A stretch of 64,000 nucleotides of DNA from Marinobacter sp. LA51 (GTDB lineage Bacteria > Pseudomonadota > Gammaproteobacteria > Pseudomonadales > Oleiphilaceae): assembly GCF_030297175.1 (NCBI RefSeq), contig NZ_AP028070.1, positions 744,001 to 808,000 of the forward strand, in the 5' to 3' direction. Of this stretch, positions 44,062-53,865 are shown one piece after another. Position 1 is the first letter of the stretch, and each line of letters opens with the position of its first letter. Both the position numbers and the translations under genes were made by a program. The notes beneath the pieces are model-generated. The model was not told where the DNA came from. It ran no database searches and saw nothing but the letters and a program-made list of their open reading frames with translations.

Positions 44062-44265
44062 TCAGTGCAGCGACTGTTCCTCTGGTAGCAGTCTCACAAC
44101 GTGCAGGAACCTGCGGAGACCGGTTTCGGCACGCTCCCTGGATGCGAAAGGACCACTGTCGAAGCCTTCCCGAGTGGTAAAGTACCATTTGCTGCCGACG
44201 CAGAAGAACCGGCTACTTCTAAAGGGAACGGGCCCGGCTTCTCCCGATCTGATTTGGGTATCCAT
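44062..44265 (-). CDS. Small DUF6316-like protein
   Basis: 67 residues, with the block VPFRSSRFFCVGSKWYFTTREGFDSGPFASRERAETGLRRFL, which matches the small DUF6316-type proteins I know from pseudomonads and relatives. No function is known. AGGAGA stands 4 bases before the ATG, supporting a real gene. It converges with pgpA (25-base gap) and is divergent from the DUF2057-like gene. No signal peptide or membrane segment. The family name is from memory and should be confirmed by a profile search. Confidence 0.7.
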   Translation of the reverse strand: MDTQIRSGEAGPVPFRSSRFFCVGSKWYFTTREGFDSGPFASRERAETGLRRFLHVVRLLPEEQSLH

Positions 44266-44316
44266 AACGTCTCCTGTGCCCGCTGCCGACCGATTTGCAT
44301 CGTTCGCAACGTTTCT

Positions 44317-44344
44317 TTGGCCGATCTGTATAAAATTAATCCAA
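44317..44344 (+). promoter_or_regulatory. Candidate sigma-70 promoter upstream of the DUF2057-like gene
   Basis: TTGGCC (44317-44322), a 16-base spacer, then TATAAA (44339-44344) in an otherwise empty 266-base divergent gap. It would give a leader of about 180 bases. Confidence 0.4.
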
Positions 44345-44531
44345 TTCCGCCGAAATTCAACACTTTTTTACAATCTCACGGTATCAGTCGCTATTAAGAT
44401 CGGCAAAATCGCCGACGGTTCCGGTGTGGCTGATTGGGCGAGATGGCTTGCCCTGGCTGGGCGCACTCGTCAGAATGCCATCAAACGGGTGCTAACCTCA
44501 GGGCCTTTTCCCTTCACATCAAGGAGATTTC

Positions 44532-45206
44532 ATGGGTATCACGCAAGCTTCATCGTCTCAGCCGACCTTTGGTCGTTCAATCAAGCGAGTTTCGCGTTCA
44601 CTGGTGGCGAGTGTTCTGGTGGTCGCGCTGGCCGGCTGTGCGTCTTCTATGACGCGGGTAGAGACCTGGGAAGGGGAGCCGGAAGAAGCAAGCCAGGCTT
44701 CTACGCTGAAGGCCCCCGGTGCCATTAAGGTAACCCAGGTTAACGGCCGCAATATGAGCAGCTTCCTGATGGACGATCTGGCACTGGACTTCGCCCTATT
44801 GCCTGGTGAGAACGAAGTAGTGTTTACCCACAAGACTATCTGGGCCAAGTCTGGTGTGGTTGAGAATGGCGAATCAAAGGTGCACGTGTACCTGAGTGAA
44901 CCCCAAGTTGTCCGATTCAATGCCAGGCAGGACGAGGTGTATCGCTTTAGTTTCCCTGACCCGAAATCCCGCGCCGAGGCCGAGCAAATGGCCGAGACGT
45001 TCATGGCCACAGTCGTCAACGAAGATGGTCAGGCGGTAGCGACCTCTCAGGTATGGGCGCCTGAGCTCGCCTCTGACCGCACGCCTATTCCTGCTAGCCG
45101 TGCGGTCGATTCAGCCGATGAGAATGCGCTGGAGAGACTCAAGGCGGTTTGGGCAACGGCCACCGAAGACGAGAAGAAAGCTTTCCTGCGCTGGGCTTTT
45201 GAATAA
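44532..45206 (+). CDS. DUF2057-like (YccT family) lipoprotein
   Basis: 224 residues with a signal peptide and lipobox LAGC followed by Ala-Ser-Ser, so an exported lipoprotein, probably of the outer membrane. The body (IKVTQVNGRNMSSFLMDDLALDFALLPGENEVVFTHKTIW ... VRFNARQDEVYRFSFPDP) resembles the DUF2057/YccT family of envelope proteins; its biochemical role is unknown. AAGGAG precedes the ATG at 44532. The C-terminus (LERLKAVWATATEDEKKAFLRWAFE) is typical of the family. It converges with the wax ester synthase gene. Confidence 0.75.
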   Translation: MGITQASSSQPTFGRSIKRVSRSLVASVLVVALAGCASSMTRVETWEGEPEEASQASTLKAPGAIKVTQVNGRNMSSFLMDDLALDFALLPGENEVVFTHKTIWAKSGVVENGESKVHVYLSEPQVVRFNARQDEVYRFSFPDPKSRAEAEQMAETFMATVVNEDGQAVATSQVWAPELASDRTPIPASRAVDSADENALERLKAVWATATEDEKKAFLRWAFE

Positions 45207-45264
45207 CGGCCCATAGCAAGACTCCGGCCTGCCCTTGGGTGGGCCGCTAGCTCTCTCCCCCTCA

Positions 45265-46794
45265 TCAGGCGCGAAAGCGGTGCAGCGCCTTTTTCAGAAC
45301 CCCTTCCAGTGCGGTCAGTACATCGTCAGCCAAGGTTTGGCGTGATGAGGCCACATCGTCTTCTGAGTCTTCCTCCGGTTCCAGTGAGTTCGCTGCCGTC
45401 TCGATAGCGTCCAGGCTTTCCTCAACATAGCCCGCCAGGGAGGCGCCATCTGCGACCACGTCCGGGCACAAGGTAAAGTTCAACGTGAGACTGCCCTGGT
45501 AGCTGACCGCGACGATCACCAGCCCCATGCTGTCGAACAATGGTGCGGTGTTGTACTGCTGGACCAGTCGCGCGCCCTGCAGGTACAGCGGAACTTGGGG
45601 GCCCGGAACATTGGTGATGGGGAGATTGAACGCGGGCTGGTAGCGCTGAGCTATCTGCAGTTCCGAGTACAAGCGGGCAGACAACGCCAGCATGGTTGAG
45701 GGCAGCAGTTCGGTCAGTCGATCGGCGGCAATGGCTTCCCGGTAGGGTTCCGAGGCAACCGCATTCCAGTGAATTCGGCGTATCCGCAAGGCTGGGTCCG
45801 ACTCACAGGTGGACAAATCCAGCAGCATCGCCGACATCTGGTTGCCGGTAGCCCTGCGCAGGCTGTTGGAGCGAACCGAAATTGGGGTCATGGCGATCAG
45901 CGATTTCCGGGTGTCGGCCTTGTGATCAACGCTATACCGGCGAAGGGTTTCGGCACACAGGCCCAAAACCACATCATTGAGCGTGACGTCCCCCAATGTG
46001 GCTTTGATTGCCTTGAGCCGTGCCAGGTCGACATTGGCAGAGACAATTTGCCGATTGGCCGTGATCTGTCGGTTGAACGGACTGTGTGGTGCAGAGAACA
46101 GCGGGAAAGGCATAGGGAGCTTGCGCAACTGCTTATGGATCAGGCCTCGTGCCGTGGCCTGGGCGGCATTAACCGCCAGGGCGGTAAATTGCACCGGTGT
46201 TCTCAGGATGTTGGCGCCGGCCTGGAGCATGACGCGCTCTTCCGATGGTGCAGGGCGCGGTTGCCAGGGGCGTGGAGCATGGATTGGACGGGGTTCCGGG
46301 GTATATTCCAGCAGATTGCTCAGGATGTCCTCGCCGCTGAAGGCGTCGATGGCAGCATGGTGCAGTCTCACGATAAGTGCGAACCCCTGACTGTCGGGAT
46401 CATCGTCGTTCAGTCGGAAGCCATCCACAAAGGTGATGTGCCAAAGTGGCCGGTCCCGTTTCAGAGGCTCTTCCAGGATCTTCGATGCCAGAGTCATCAA
46501 AGTATCCCTTTGCCCGTGTTCCCCCAGGTTGACGTAGGCCAGGTGGCGCTCGATGCTGAAGTCGGGATCGTCAATCCAGTAAGGGCGACCCAGGCGAATG
46601 GGGATTTCCTTTAACCGCTGGCGGAAGACCGGGACCACATGCAGTCGGCTTCGGAGGTAGGCGATAAAAGTGCTGAATCCCAGGGGCGCTTTCTGCTCAC
46701 TGGCATCGAACAGGTAGATGCCACCAATGTGCATGGGCGTGGTCTCTGATTCCAGGTACAGGAACGAGGCATCCAGTTCCGACAACTGCCGCAT
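45265..46794 (-). CDS. Wax ester synthase / diacylglycerol acyltransferase (WS/DGAT)
   Basis: Transfers an acyl group from acyl-CoA to fatty alcohol or diacylglycerol, forming storage wax esters or triacylglycerol. The 509 residues carry the active-site block RLHHAAIDAFSG: His145, His146 and Asp150 are kept, but the glycine of HHxxxDG is Ala151. The N-terminal LDASFLYLES-TPMHIGG, the LNDVVLGLCAETLRRY region and the NVPGP motif are present. WS/DGAT genes are typical of Marinobacter and other marine hydrocarbon users, which usually have several paralogues. GGGAG precedes the ATG. Substrate preference is not decided by sequence. Confidence 0.9.
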   Translation of the reverse strand: MRQLSELDASFLYLESETTPMHIGGIYLFDASEQKAPLGFSTFIAYLRSRLHVVPVFRQRLKEIPIRLGRPYWIDDPDFSIERHLAYVNLGEHGQRDTLMTLASKILEEPLKRDRPLWHITFVDGFRLNDDDPDSQGFALIVRLHHAAIDAFSGEDILSNLLEYTPEPRPIHAPRPWQPRPAPSEERVMLQAGANILRTPVQFTALAVNAAQATARGLIHKQLRKLPMPFPLFSAPHSPFNRQITANRQIVSANVDLARLKAIKATLGDVTLNDVVLGLCAETLRRYSVDHKADTRKSLIAMTPISVRSNSLRRATGNQMSAMLLDLSTCESDPALRIRRIHWNAVASEPYREAIAADRLTELLPSTMLALSARLYSELQIAQRYQPAFNLPITNVPGPQVPLYLQGARLVQQYNTAPLFDSMGLVIVAVSYQGSLTLNFTLCPDVVADGASLAGYVEESLDAIETAANSLEPEEDSEDDVASSRQTLADDVLTALEGVLKKALHRFRA

Positions 46795-46908
46795 TAATAA
46801 ACTCCCTTGGCGCTAAAGTCCGCTGATTATACGCGAACCGAGGGGTTTTCCCGTTGGCTCTGCCGCCAGGATCCTGACTCTACCTCAGTCACAATATCTT
46901 GGCCCGGT

Positions 46909-47820
46909 TTAGTTGGCGAGCCATTCCTTGATAGCGACATCGTTGGTCAATCGATCCCAGAACCACATCAGCGCCTTGCCTTGATCGTCCGCATGCCGGG
47001 CTGCATGCAGCATGATTGGCGATCTGGGCTCGTGCACTTTTTTGGTGATGAGGCTGCCACGCTCGAGTTGCTCCCGAATGCGGGGTAGAGGCAGCCATCC
47101 GACCCCAAGGCCGGATTCCTGGATCGCAATTTTCTGGTCGATGTTGGCAACCGTCAGGGTGCGTTGGCGCCGGAAAATGCCGGCATGACCGGGCGGGAGC
47201 GAGCGCGAGGTATCGGCTGCCACCGCCGCCGGGTATTCGGTTATATCGTCCTCAGTCAGGGCCTCGCTGGTTTTCGCCAACGGATGGTCGGGGGCGACCG
47301 CAAACACGAAGGGTATGGTGCCCAGGGCTTGGGTGGTGAAATTGCCGGCGGGTTTGCTGGATTGGTCGGCGCCGAGAATCAGGTCGACGCGGCGGTCCTG
47401 CAGGGCATCCCAGGAGCCAGCAAATACCTCTTCGACAATCTGCACATCAACCGGCACGCCCAGCGCGTAGAACTCCCGAACTGCCGGGAACAGGCAGGTT
47501 GCCGGTAGCAGCGAGTTGAAGCCAATACGCAGGCGCGTTTCCCAGCCCTGGGCGACCTGTTTGGTGGTATGGGCAAGATTCTCCGCCGCCTCCAGAAGCG
47601 TGCGGCCTTCCTCGAGCAGGTAGCGGCCGGCCGGTGTCAGGCTGGCGCGGTGTCCGCTGCGGTCGAAAATGGCAACGTTGAGGTCTTCTTCCAGCTTCTG
47701 CACGGTGTAGCTGATGGCCGAGGGCACCCGGAACAGCTCATTGGCGGCGCCGGCAAAACTGCCTTTGCGGTCAATGGCGTCGAGAACTTTAAGCGCGTCG
47801 ATGGTGATGGCTGTGTGCAT
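46909..47820 (-). CDS. LysR-family transcriptional regulator, YhaJ-like
   Basis: 303 residues. N-terminal winged helix-turn-helix (LDAIDRKGSFAGAANELFRVPSAISYTVQKLEEDLNVAIFDRSGHRASLTPAG) is very close to E. coli YhaJ as I remember it, including VPSA-SYT and FDRSGHR. A LysR substrate domain follows. ATG 47820 (MHTAITIDALKVLDAI) is chosen because the upstream extension to 47919 does not look like LysR. It is divergent from a glutathionyl-hydroquinone reductase gene across a 149-base gap, the classical layout of a LysR regulator and its target. YhaJ responds to quinol-type compounds, so quinone stress is a reasonable signal. Confidence 0.88.
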   Translation of the reverse strand: MHTAITIDALKVLDAIDRKGSFAGAANELFRVPSAISYTVQKLEEDLNVAIFDRSGHRASLTPAGRYLLEEGRTLLEAAENLAHTTKQVAQGWETRLRIGFNSLLPATCLFPAVREFYALGVPVDVQIVEEVFAGSWDALQDRRVDLILGADQSSKPAGNFTTQALGTIPFVFAVAPDHPLAKTSEALTEDDITEYPAAVAADTSRSLPPGHAGIFRRQRTLTVANIDQKIAIQESGLGVGWLPLPRIREQLERGSLITKKVHEPRSPIMLHAARHADDQGKALMWFWDRLTNDVAIKEWLAN

Positions 47821-47969
47821 GTTCGAAATATCTGAAGTTGTTGGCCAGAAATGCTTGTTTGAGAGGGTAGCAGGGTACTCGTTATTCTTCTCGTTAAATG
47901 TAGATGGGCCCTTTGGCAATTAATTGTAAACGGGCGGTCACGATCAGAAATTTTAACGGGAGTGTATCG

Positions 47970-48956
47970 ATGGGTCTTCTTGTAGACGGCAAATGGCACG
48001 ACAAGTGGTACGACACTGATAAGACTGGAGGTAAATTCGAGCGAGAAGCCGCGCGCTTTCGTAACTGGGTCACCGCAGACGGAACACCGGGGCCTCAGGG
48101 TGAGGGTGGCTTTCAGGCCGAGTCCGGCCGCTACCATCTGTATGTCTCCATGGCCTGTCCCTGGGCACACCGGACCCTGATTTTCCGTAAGCTCAAGGGG
48201 CTGGAGCCGCACATCGCCGTGTCCGTCGTGCATCCTGATATGGTCGAGAACGGCTGGGAATTCCGACCGGATGATGAGAGCCACCGGGATCACCTGTACA
48301 ACAGCCTGTTTATGCATCAGCTCTACACCCGGGCTGCACCCACCTATTCTGGCCGGGTGACGGTGCCGGTGCTTTGGGATGCCCACCAGCAAACCATTGT
48401 CAGTAATGAGTCGGCGGACATCATCAGAATGCTGAATTCTGCTTTCGACGGCCTGGATGGGGTCAAGGCGGAGCTGGACTTCTACCCGGCTGAGCTTCAT
48501 TCAGACATTGAGGCTGTCAACGAACGGGTTTATCGCACCGTCAACAATGGGGTGTACAAGGCTGGCTTTGCGACTGCGCAGGATAAATACGAAGAGGCTT
48601 ATGCTGAGCTGTTCCGGACGCTGGATTGGCTGGAGGATCGGTTGTCGACCCAGCGCTATCTGGTAGGTCGCCAGCTGACCGAGGCCGACTGGCGGTTGTT
48701 CACAACCTTGATCCGGTTTGATGCGGTTTACTTCAGTCACTTCAAATGCAATCGCCAGCGGATAGCTGATTTCCCAGCTCTGTCAGCCTACGTGCGGGAT
48801 TTGTACCAGGTGCCGGGTGTGGCTGAAACCGTGGATCTGGAGCAGATCAAACGCCACTACTACGTCAGTCAGCGCACCATTAACCCGACCCAGGTGGTTC
48901 CGGTCGGTCCCGAGGTCGAGCTGGATGCTCCCCATGGCCGGGAAGTACTTAGCTAA
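47970..48956 (+). CDS. Glutathionyl-hydroquinone reductase (omega-class GST family, YqjG-like)
   Basis: Reduces glutathionyl-hydroquinones to free hydroquinones using glutathione. The motif CPWAHR, with catalytic Cys63, and the EFRPDDE and TEADWRLFTTLIRFDAVYFSHFKCN blocks mark the family (YqjG/PcpF). ATG 47970 is chosen with GGGAG 7 bases before; an upstream ATG at 47904 lacks a site (328 residues). The divergent LysR gene is its probable regulator. The last 8 bases overlap the end of convergent ispB. Confidence 0.93.
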   Translation: MGLLVDGKWHDKWYDTDKTGGKFEREAARFRNWVTADGTPGPQGEGGFQAESGRYHLYVSMACPWAHRTLIFRKLKGLEPHIAVSVVHPDMVENGWEFRPDDESHRDHLYNSLFMHQLYTRAAPTYSGRVTVPVLWDAHQQTIVSNESADIIRMLNSAFDGLDGVKAELDFYPAELHSDIEAVNERVYRTVNNGVYKAGFATAQDKYEEAYAELFRTLDWLEDRLSTQRYLVGRQLTEADWRLFTTLIRFDAVYFSHFKCNRQRIADFPALSAYVRDLYQVPGVAETVDLEQIKRHYYVSQRTINPTQVVPVGPEVELDAPHGREVLS

Positions 48957-49917
48957 CCCGGGCCACGGCGACTTCGGTAAGTAGGGTGAGTGCGGTCTTG
49001 TGGCTGGAGTCGGCAAGGCAGGATAGGCATTCGCTGGCCTGCGCTGCCTCGGCTCGGGCTCGCGCCATGGTGTATTCCAGGGCACCAGTGTTCTCGACAA
49101 CGGCCAAGATCTGGGACAGGTCGTCCAGGCCGCCTTTGCGAATGGCCTGACGGATGAGTTGTCGCTCTTCGTCACTGCCATTGGCCATGGCGTGAATCAG
49201 TGGCAGCGTGGCCTTGCCTTCTGCCAGGTCGTCGCCAACGTTTTTGCCCATGGTGTCGGCATCGCCACGGTAATCCAGCACGTCGTCCACTAATTGGAAT
49301 GCCAGGCCCAGGTGTTTGCCGTAATCCTGCAGTGCCTTTTCCTGCACTTCGTTGGCGCCGGCCAGCAGGGCCCCGGAGTGGGATGCGGCTTCGAACAGCA
49401 TGGCGGTCTTGTTGTGAATGACCTTCATGTACTGTTCTTCGGTGAGATCCGGGTTCTTGACATTCATCAGCTGCATCACTTCGCCCTCGGCAATGACCGC
49501 GGTGGCGTGTGAGAGCACGTTCATGATTGGAAGGCTTTCCAGCTCCACCATCATCTCGAACGCCCGGGCGTAGAGGAAATCCCCTACCAGAACGCTGGGT
49601 GCATTCCCCCAGCGGGCATTGGCGGTGCTCCGGCCCCGGCGCATGTCCGAGGTATCGACCACGTCGTCATGGAGCAGGGTGGCGGTGTGCAGGAACTCGA
49701 TCACCGCGGCCAGTTTCAGGTGATTGCTCCCGCTGTAGCCGGCGGCCTGGCTGGAAAGCAGTACCAGCAGGGGGCGCAGGCGCTTGCCACCGCTCTCAAT
49801 AATGTACTGGGCAATCTTTTCCACCAAGGGAACGTCTGATGACAGCCGCTGGATGATCAGTTCGTTGACGCGGCTGAAGTCGTCGGCCACGGTGTCGTAA
49901 ATGCGCTGGGCTGTCAT
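48949..49917 (-). CDS. ispB: Polyprenyl (octaprenyl-type) diphosphate synthase
   Basis: Makes the isoprenoid side chain of ubiquinone. trans-Prenyltransferase motifs: GGKRLRPLLVLL, first Asp-rich motif DDVVD (84-88) with RRGRSTANARWG, and second Asp-rich motif DDVLD (about 210-215). 322 residues. It is divergent from rplU, the same arrangement as ispB and rplU in E. coli. Chain length (C40 or C45) cannot be read with confidence. Confidence 0.95.
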   Translation of the reverse strand: MTAQRIYDTVADDFSRVNELIIQRLSSDVPLVEKIAQYIIESGGKRLRPLLVLLSSQAAGYSGSNHLKLAAVIEFLHTATLLHDDVVDTSDMRRGRSTANARWGNAPSVLVGDFLYARAFEMMVELESLPIMNVLSHATAVIAEGEVMQLMNVKNPDLTEEQYMKVIHNKTAMLFEAASHSGALLAGANEVQEKALQDYGKHLGLAFQLVDDVLDYRGDADTMGKNVGDDLAEGKATLPLIHAMANGSDEERQLIRQAIRKGGLDDLSQILAVVENTGALEYTMARARAEAAQASECLSCLADSSHKTALTLLTEVAVARVS

Positions 49918-50033
49918 GCGGCTTGTTGATCCCTTATTACTATTTGATGGCCGCTGTTAGATGAAAGCGGTCAGTGATATTTCGGGCAGGTCGCGGCAAT
50001 GCTAGGTATTGCTGCCTACAGTGTCAACTTGGC

Positions 50034-50062
50034 TTGTATTGCGCGACACCTTTTCGTACAAT
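50034..50062 (+). promoter_or_regulatory. Candidate promoter of rplU-rpmA
   Basis: TTGTAT (50034-50039), 17 bases, TACAAT (50057-50062), about 110 bases before rplU in the 254-base ispB-rplU gap. Confidence 0.5.
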
Positions 50063-50171
50063 CACGCGCCCAACTCATCCCAACCTGCGCTCCCTGCTAT
50101 AGGGTTGCCAAAGAGCTTCCCTTAGAACCAGGTGGATAAGAGCAGGGATGGGTCAATCGCGGAGAAGGTTA

Positions 50172-50483
50172 ATGTACGCAGTTATTGTTAGCGGTGGTAA
50201 ACAGCACCGTGTAAAAGAAGGCGAAACACTGAAGCTGGAAAAGCTGGAAGTTGAAACTGGTGGCAACGTTGAGTTCGATCGCGTTCTGCTGGTCTCCGAC
50301 GGCGACAAGGTTCAGGTAGGTGCGCCGGTTGTAGATGGCGCCAAAGTGACTGCGGAAGTGGTCAGCCACGGTCGTCACGACAAGGTTCAGATCATCAAGT
50401 TCCGTCGTCGGAAGCATTCCATGAAGCGTCAGGGCCACCGTCAGTGGTTTACTGAAGTCAAGATCACGGGTATCAAGGGCTGA
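50172..50483 (+). CDS. rplU: 50S ribosomal protein L21
   Basis: Begins [25 protein letters not shown] and has the C-terminal [24 protein letters not shown] signature. 103 residues. ATG 50172 is chosen over a start at 50148 because GGAGAAGG stands directly upstream and L21 begins at this Met. First gene of rplU-rpmA. Confidence 0.97.
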   Translation: MYAVIVSGGKQHRVKEGETLKLEKLEVETGGNVEFDRVLLVSDGDKVQVGAPVVDGAKVTAEVVSHGRHDKVQIIKFRRRKHSMKRQGHRQWFTEVKITGIKG

Positions 50484-50519
50484 GGCTCTCGAATTACCCC
50501 TTAGAGAAGGAGGCTGGTA

Positions 50520-50780
50520 ATGGCTCACAAAAAAGCAGCAGGTAGTACCCGTAACGGTCGCGATTCCGAGTCGAAACGACTTGGTGTGAAGCGCTATGGC
50601 GGCGAAAATGTATCTGCAGGCAGCATCATCGTTCGTCAGCGCGGAACTCGTTTCCACGCTGGTAACAATGTAGGCATTGGCAAGGACCACACCCTGTTCG
50701 CGAAAGCGGAAGGTCAGGTGAAGTTCGAGGTCAAAGGCCCGCAGAGCCGTAAGTTCGTGAGCATCGTTCCTGCTGCGTAA
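50520..50780 (+). CDS. rpmA: 50S ribosomal protein L27
   Basis: 86 residues: [29 protein letters not shown] is diagnostic, and the short N-terminus reaches the peptidyl transferase centre without the cleaved extension found in Firmicutes. GAAGGAGG precedes the ATG. Followed by a palindrome and an intrinsic terminator. Confidence 0.98.
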   Translation: MAHKKAAGSTRNGRDSESKRLGVKRYGGENVSAGSIIVRQRGTRFHAGNNVGIGKDHTLFAKAEGQVKFEVKGPQSRKFVSIVPAA

Positions 50781-50815
50781 GCAGCGGCGATCCGGTTCTG
50801 TCGAACCTTAGGCGG

Positions 50816-50839
50816 CCCTGATATCATCAGATATCAGGG
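50816..50839 (+). other. Perfect 10-bp palindrome after rpmA
   Basis: CCCTGATATC and GATATCAGGG flank ATCA. It stands 35 bases after rpmA and about 10 before a terminator hairpin; possibly a 3'-end stabiliser or a tandem terminator part. Confidence 0.5.
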
Positions 50840-50847
50840 TTGCCAGG

Positions 50848-52112
<1,265 letters not shown>

Positions 52113-52133
52113 TTGAAGAGAGTTTCACGGATC

Positions 52134-53258
52134 ATGAGTGAGCGCACCCATCTGCGTCGGGCCAAGCGCCTGGTCATCAAAATCGGAAGTGCCCTGCTGA
52201 CCAACGACGGCAAAGGTCTGGATGTGGCCTCGTTGGGATTGTGGGTCGATCAGATTGCCGGTTTGATTGAAGAGGGTGTGGAGGTTGTGATCGTGTCCTC
52301 CGGCTCCGTGGCCGAGGGCATGAGCCGGCTCGGTTGGAAAGCGCGGCCGCAACACTTGCATGAGCTCCAGGCCGCAGCTGCCGTGGGGCAGATGGGGCTG
52401 GTGCAAACCTGGGAAGCTCAGTTCCGGCGCCATGGTTTGCATGCTGCACAGATTTTGCTGACTCACGACGACCTCTCCGATCGCAAGCGCTACCTGAACG
52501 GTCGCAGTACTTTGCGAGCGCTTCTGGACCTTGGCGTAGTGCCGATCGTGAATGAAAACGACACGGTGGTCACCGACGAGATCCGGTTTGGCGACAACGA
52601 TACCCTCGGTGCGCTGGTTGCCAACCTGATTGAGGCCGATGGCCTGATCATCCTGACGGATCAGCTGGGTTTGTTCGATAAAGACCCGCGCAAGCACTCC
52701 GATGCCTCACTGGTAGCTGAGAGCAAGGCCGGTGATCCGGCGCTTGATGCCATGGCTGGCGGTGGTGCCGGTGCGCTCGGGCGCGGTGGCATGTTGACAA
52801 AGGTTCGTGCTGCCCGGCTGGCGGCCCGTTCCGGTGCCTTTACGGTTATCGTTGGTGGGCGGATCGAAGGCGTGATTACCCGCCTGCGTCAGGGCGACGT
52901 GGTAGGCACACTGCTGCTGCCAGAACAGGGAAGGGTTGCGGCGCGCAAGCAGTGGCTGGCGAGTCATCTGCAAACTCGCGGCAAGCTGAGTCTGGACGAC
53001 GGTGCGGTCAAGGTTGTCTGTCTGGGTGGTCGAAGTTTGCTGCCGGTTGGGGTTCGTGAGGTTGTTGGTCAGTTTCGTCGGGGCGAGATGGTGTCCTGTG
53101 TCGATGCGACGGGCAAAGAGGTTGCCCGGGGGCTGGTCAATTACGACGCGGATGAGGCCAGGGCGATCGCCGGGCGCTCCAGTGATCGGATTGCCGAGGT
53201 GTTGGGGTATGTCTCAGGTGACGAGATGATTCATCGGGATAATCTGGTTCTCGTTTAA
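52134..53258 (+). CDS. proB: Glutamate 5-kinase
   Basis: First step of proline synthesis from glutamate. Amino-acid kinase domain: [64 protein letters not shown] and [19 protein letters not shown], followed by a C-terminal PUA domain (about 275-374). ATG 52134 ([16 protein letters not shown]) is preferred to a TTG at 52113 that abuts the obgE stop; the ribosome site is weak. Confidence 0.95.
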   Translation: MSERTHLRRAKRLVIKIGSALLTNDGKGLDVASLGLWVDQIAGLIEEGVEVVIVSSGSVAEGMSRLGWKARPQHLHELQAAAAVGQMGLVQTWEAQFRRHGLHAAQILLTHDDLSDRKRYLNGRSTLRALLDLGVVPIVNENDTVVTDEIRFGDNDTLGALVANLIEADGLIILTDQLGLFDKDPRKHSDASLVAESKAGDPALDAMAGGGAGALGRGGMLTKVRAARLAARSGAFTVIVGGRIEGVITRLRQGDVVGTLLLPEQGRVAARKQWLASHLQTRGKLSLDDGAVKVVCLGGRSLLPVGVREVVGQFRRGEMVSCVDATGKEVARGLVNYDADEARAIAGRSSDRIAEVLGYVSGDEMIHRDNLVLV

Positions 53259-53277
53259 AGCCCGAATTGCAAACATA

Positions 53278-53305
53278 AAAAAACCGGCCAGTTGGCCGGT
53301 TTTTT
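53278..53305. terminator. Bidirectional intrinsic terminator between proB and rpsT
   Basis: CCGGCCA and TGGCCGG around GT, extended by A-run and T-run into a near-perfect symmetrical hairpin, between two convergent genes. Confidence 0.92.
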
Positions 53306-53326
53306 CGTTTCCGAAGAGAATTCCGC

Positions 53327-53596
53327 TTACGCGCTCTTCAGGGACTTGATCTTGGCACTCAGGCGGCTCTTATGACGAGCGACTTTGCTTTTGGCAAAGA
53401 TGCCTTTGTTGACCATGCTGTCCAGAATCGGCTGAGCCTGCTTGAAAGCGGCCTGGGCTTCATCATAGTTGCCGGACTCAATCTTGGTCTGGATCTTTTT
53501 CATGTAGGTACGAGCCATAGAACGCAGGCTTGCGTTGTGCTTGCGGTTCTTCTCGTTCTGACGTGCGCGCTTTTTGGCTTGCGGGGTATTTGCCAC
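53327..53596 (-). CDS. rpsT: 30S ribosomal protein S20
   Basis: An 89-residue helical protein beginning (V/M)ANTPQAKKRARQNEKNRKHNASLRS. The start is GTG at 53596, with AGGAG 7 bases upstream; S20 genes often use weak starts as part of autoregulation (UUG in E. coli). The frame stays open 21 codons upstream but without a ribosome site. A strong promoter lies at 53689-53717. Confidence 0.96.
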   Translation of the reverse strand: MANTPQAKKRARQNEKNRKHNASLRSMARTYMKKIQTKIESGNYDEAQAAFKQAQPILDSMVNKGIFAKSKVARHKSRLSAKIKSLKSA

Positions 53597-53688
53597 CGTA
53601 AAACTCCTGAAAATCTCAAATTCGTTGCTGAATGATTCGTTACATCGCGGGCGCGCCAAAACCAGCGCGTCGAAATAAATGACGCGGA

Positions 53689-53717
53689 ACTATGCCGCTG
53701 AAACCCTGAAATGTCAA
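53689..53717 (-). promoter_or_regulatory. Strong sigma-70 promoter of rpsT
   Basis: On the minus strand a perfect TTGACA (53712-53717), a 17-base spacer, then CATAGT (53689-53694), about 90 bases before the GTG. Confidence 0.75.
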
Positions 53718-53865
53718 GACCATTGGTCATTTCATCGCCCAGTCATCCCCCGGCACGAGAGGCCTGTGCTAAACTCGCCGCTCATTGGGTGAGGGTGTCC
53801 GGGCCGAGCTAGTAGTTTCCGAGACGCCTTGCCGTATCGCCGTCTAACGCCAGATCAGTACCTGC

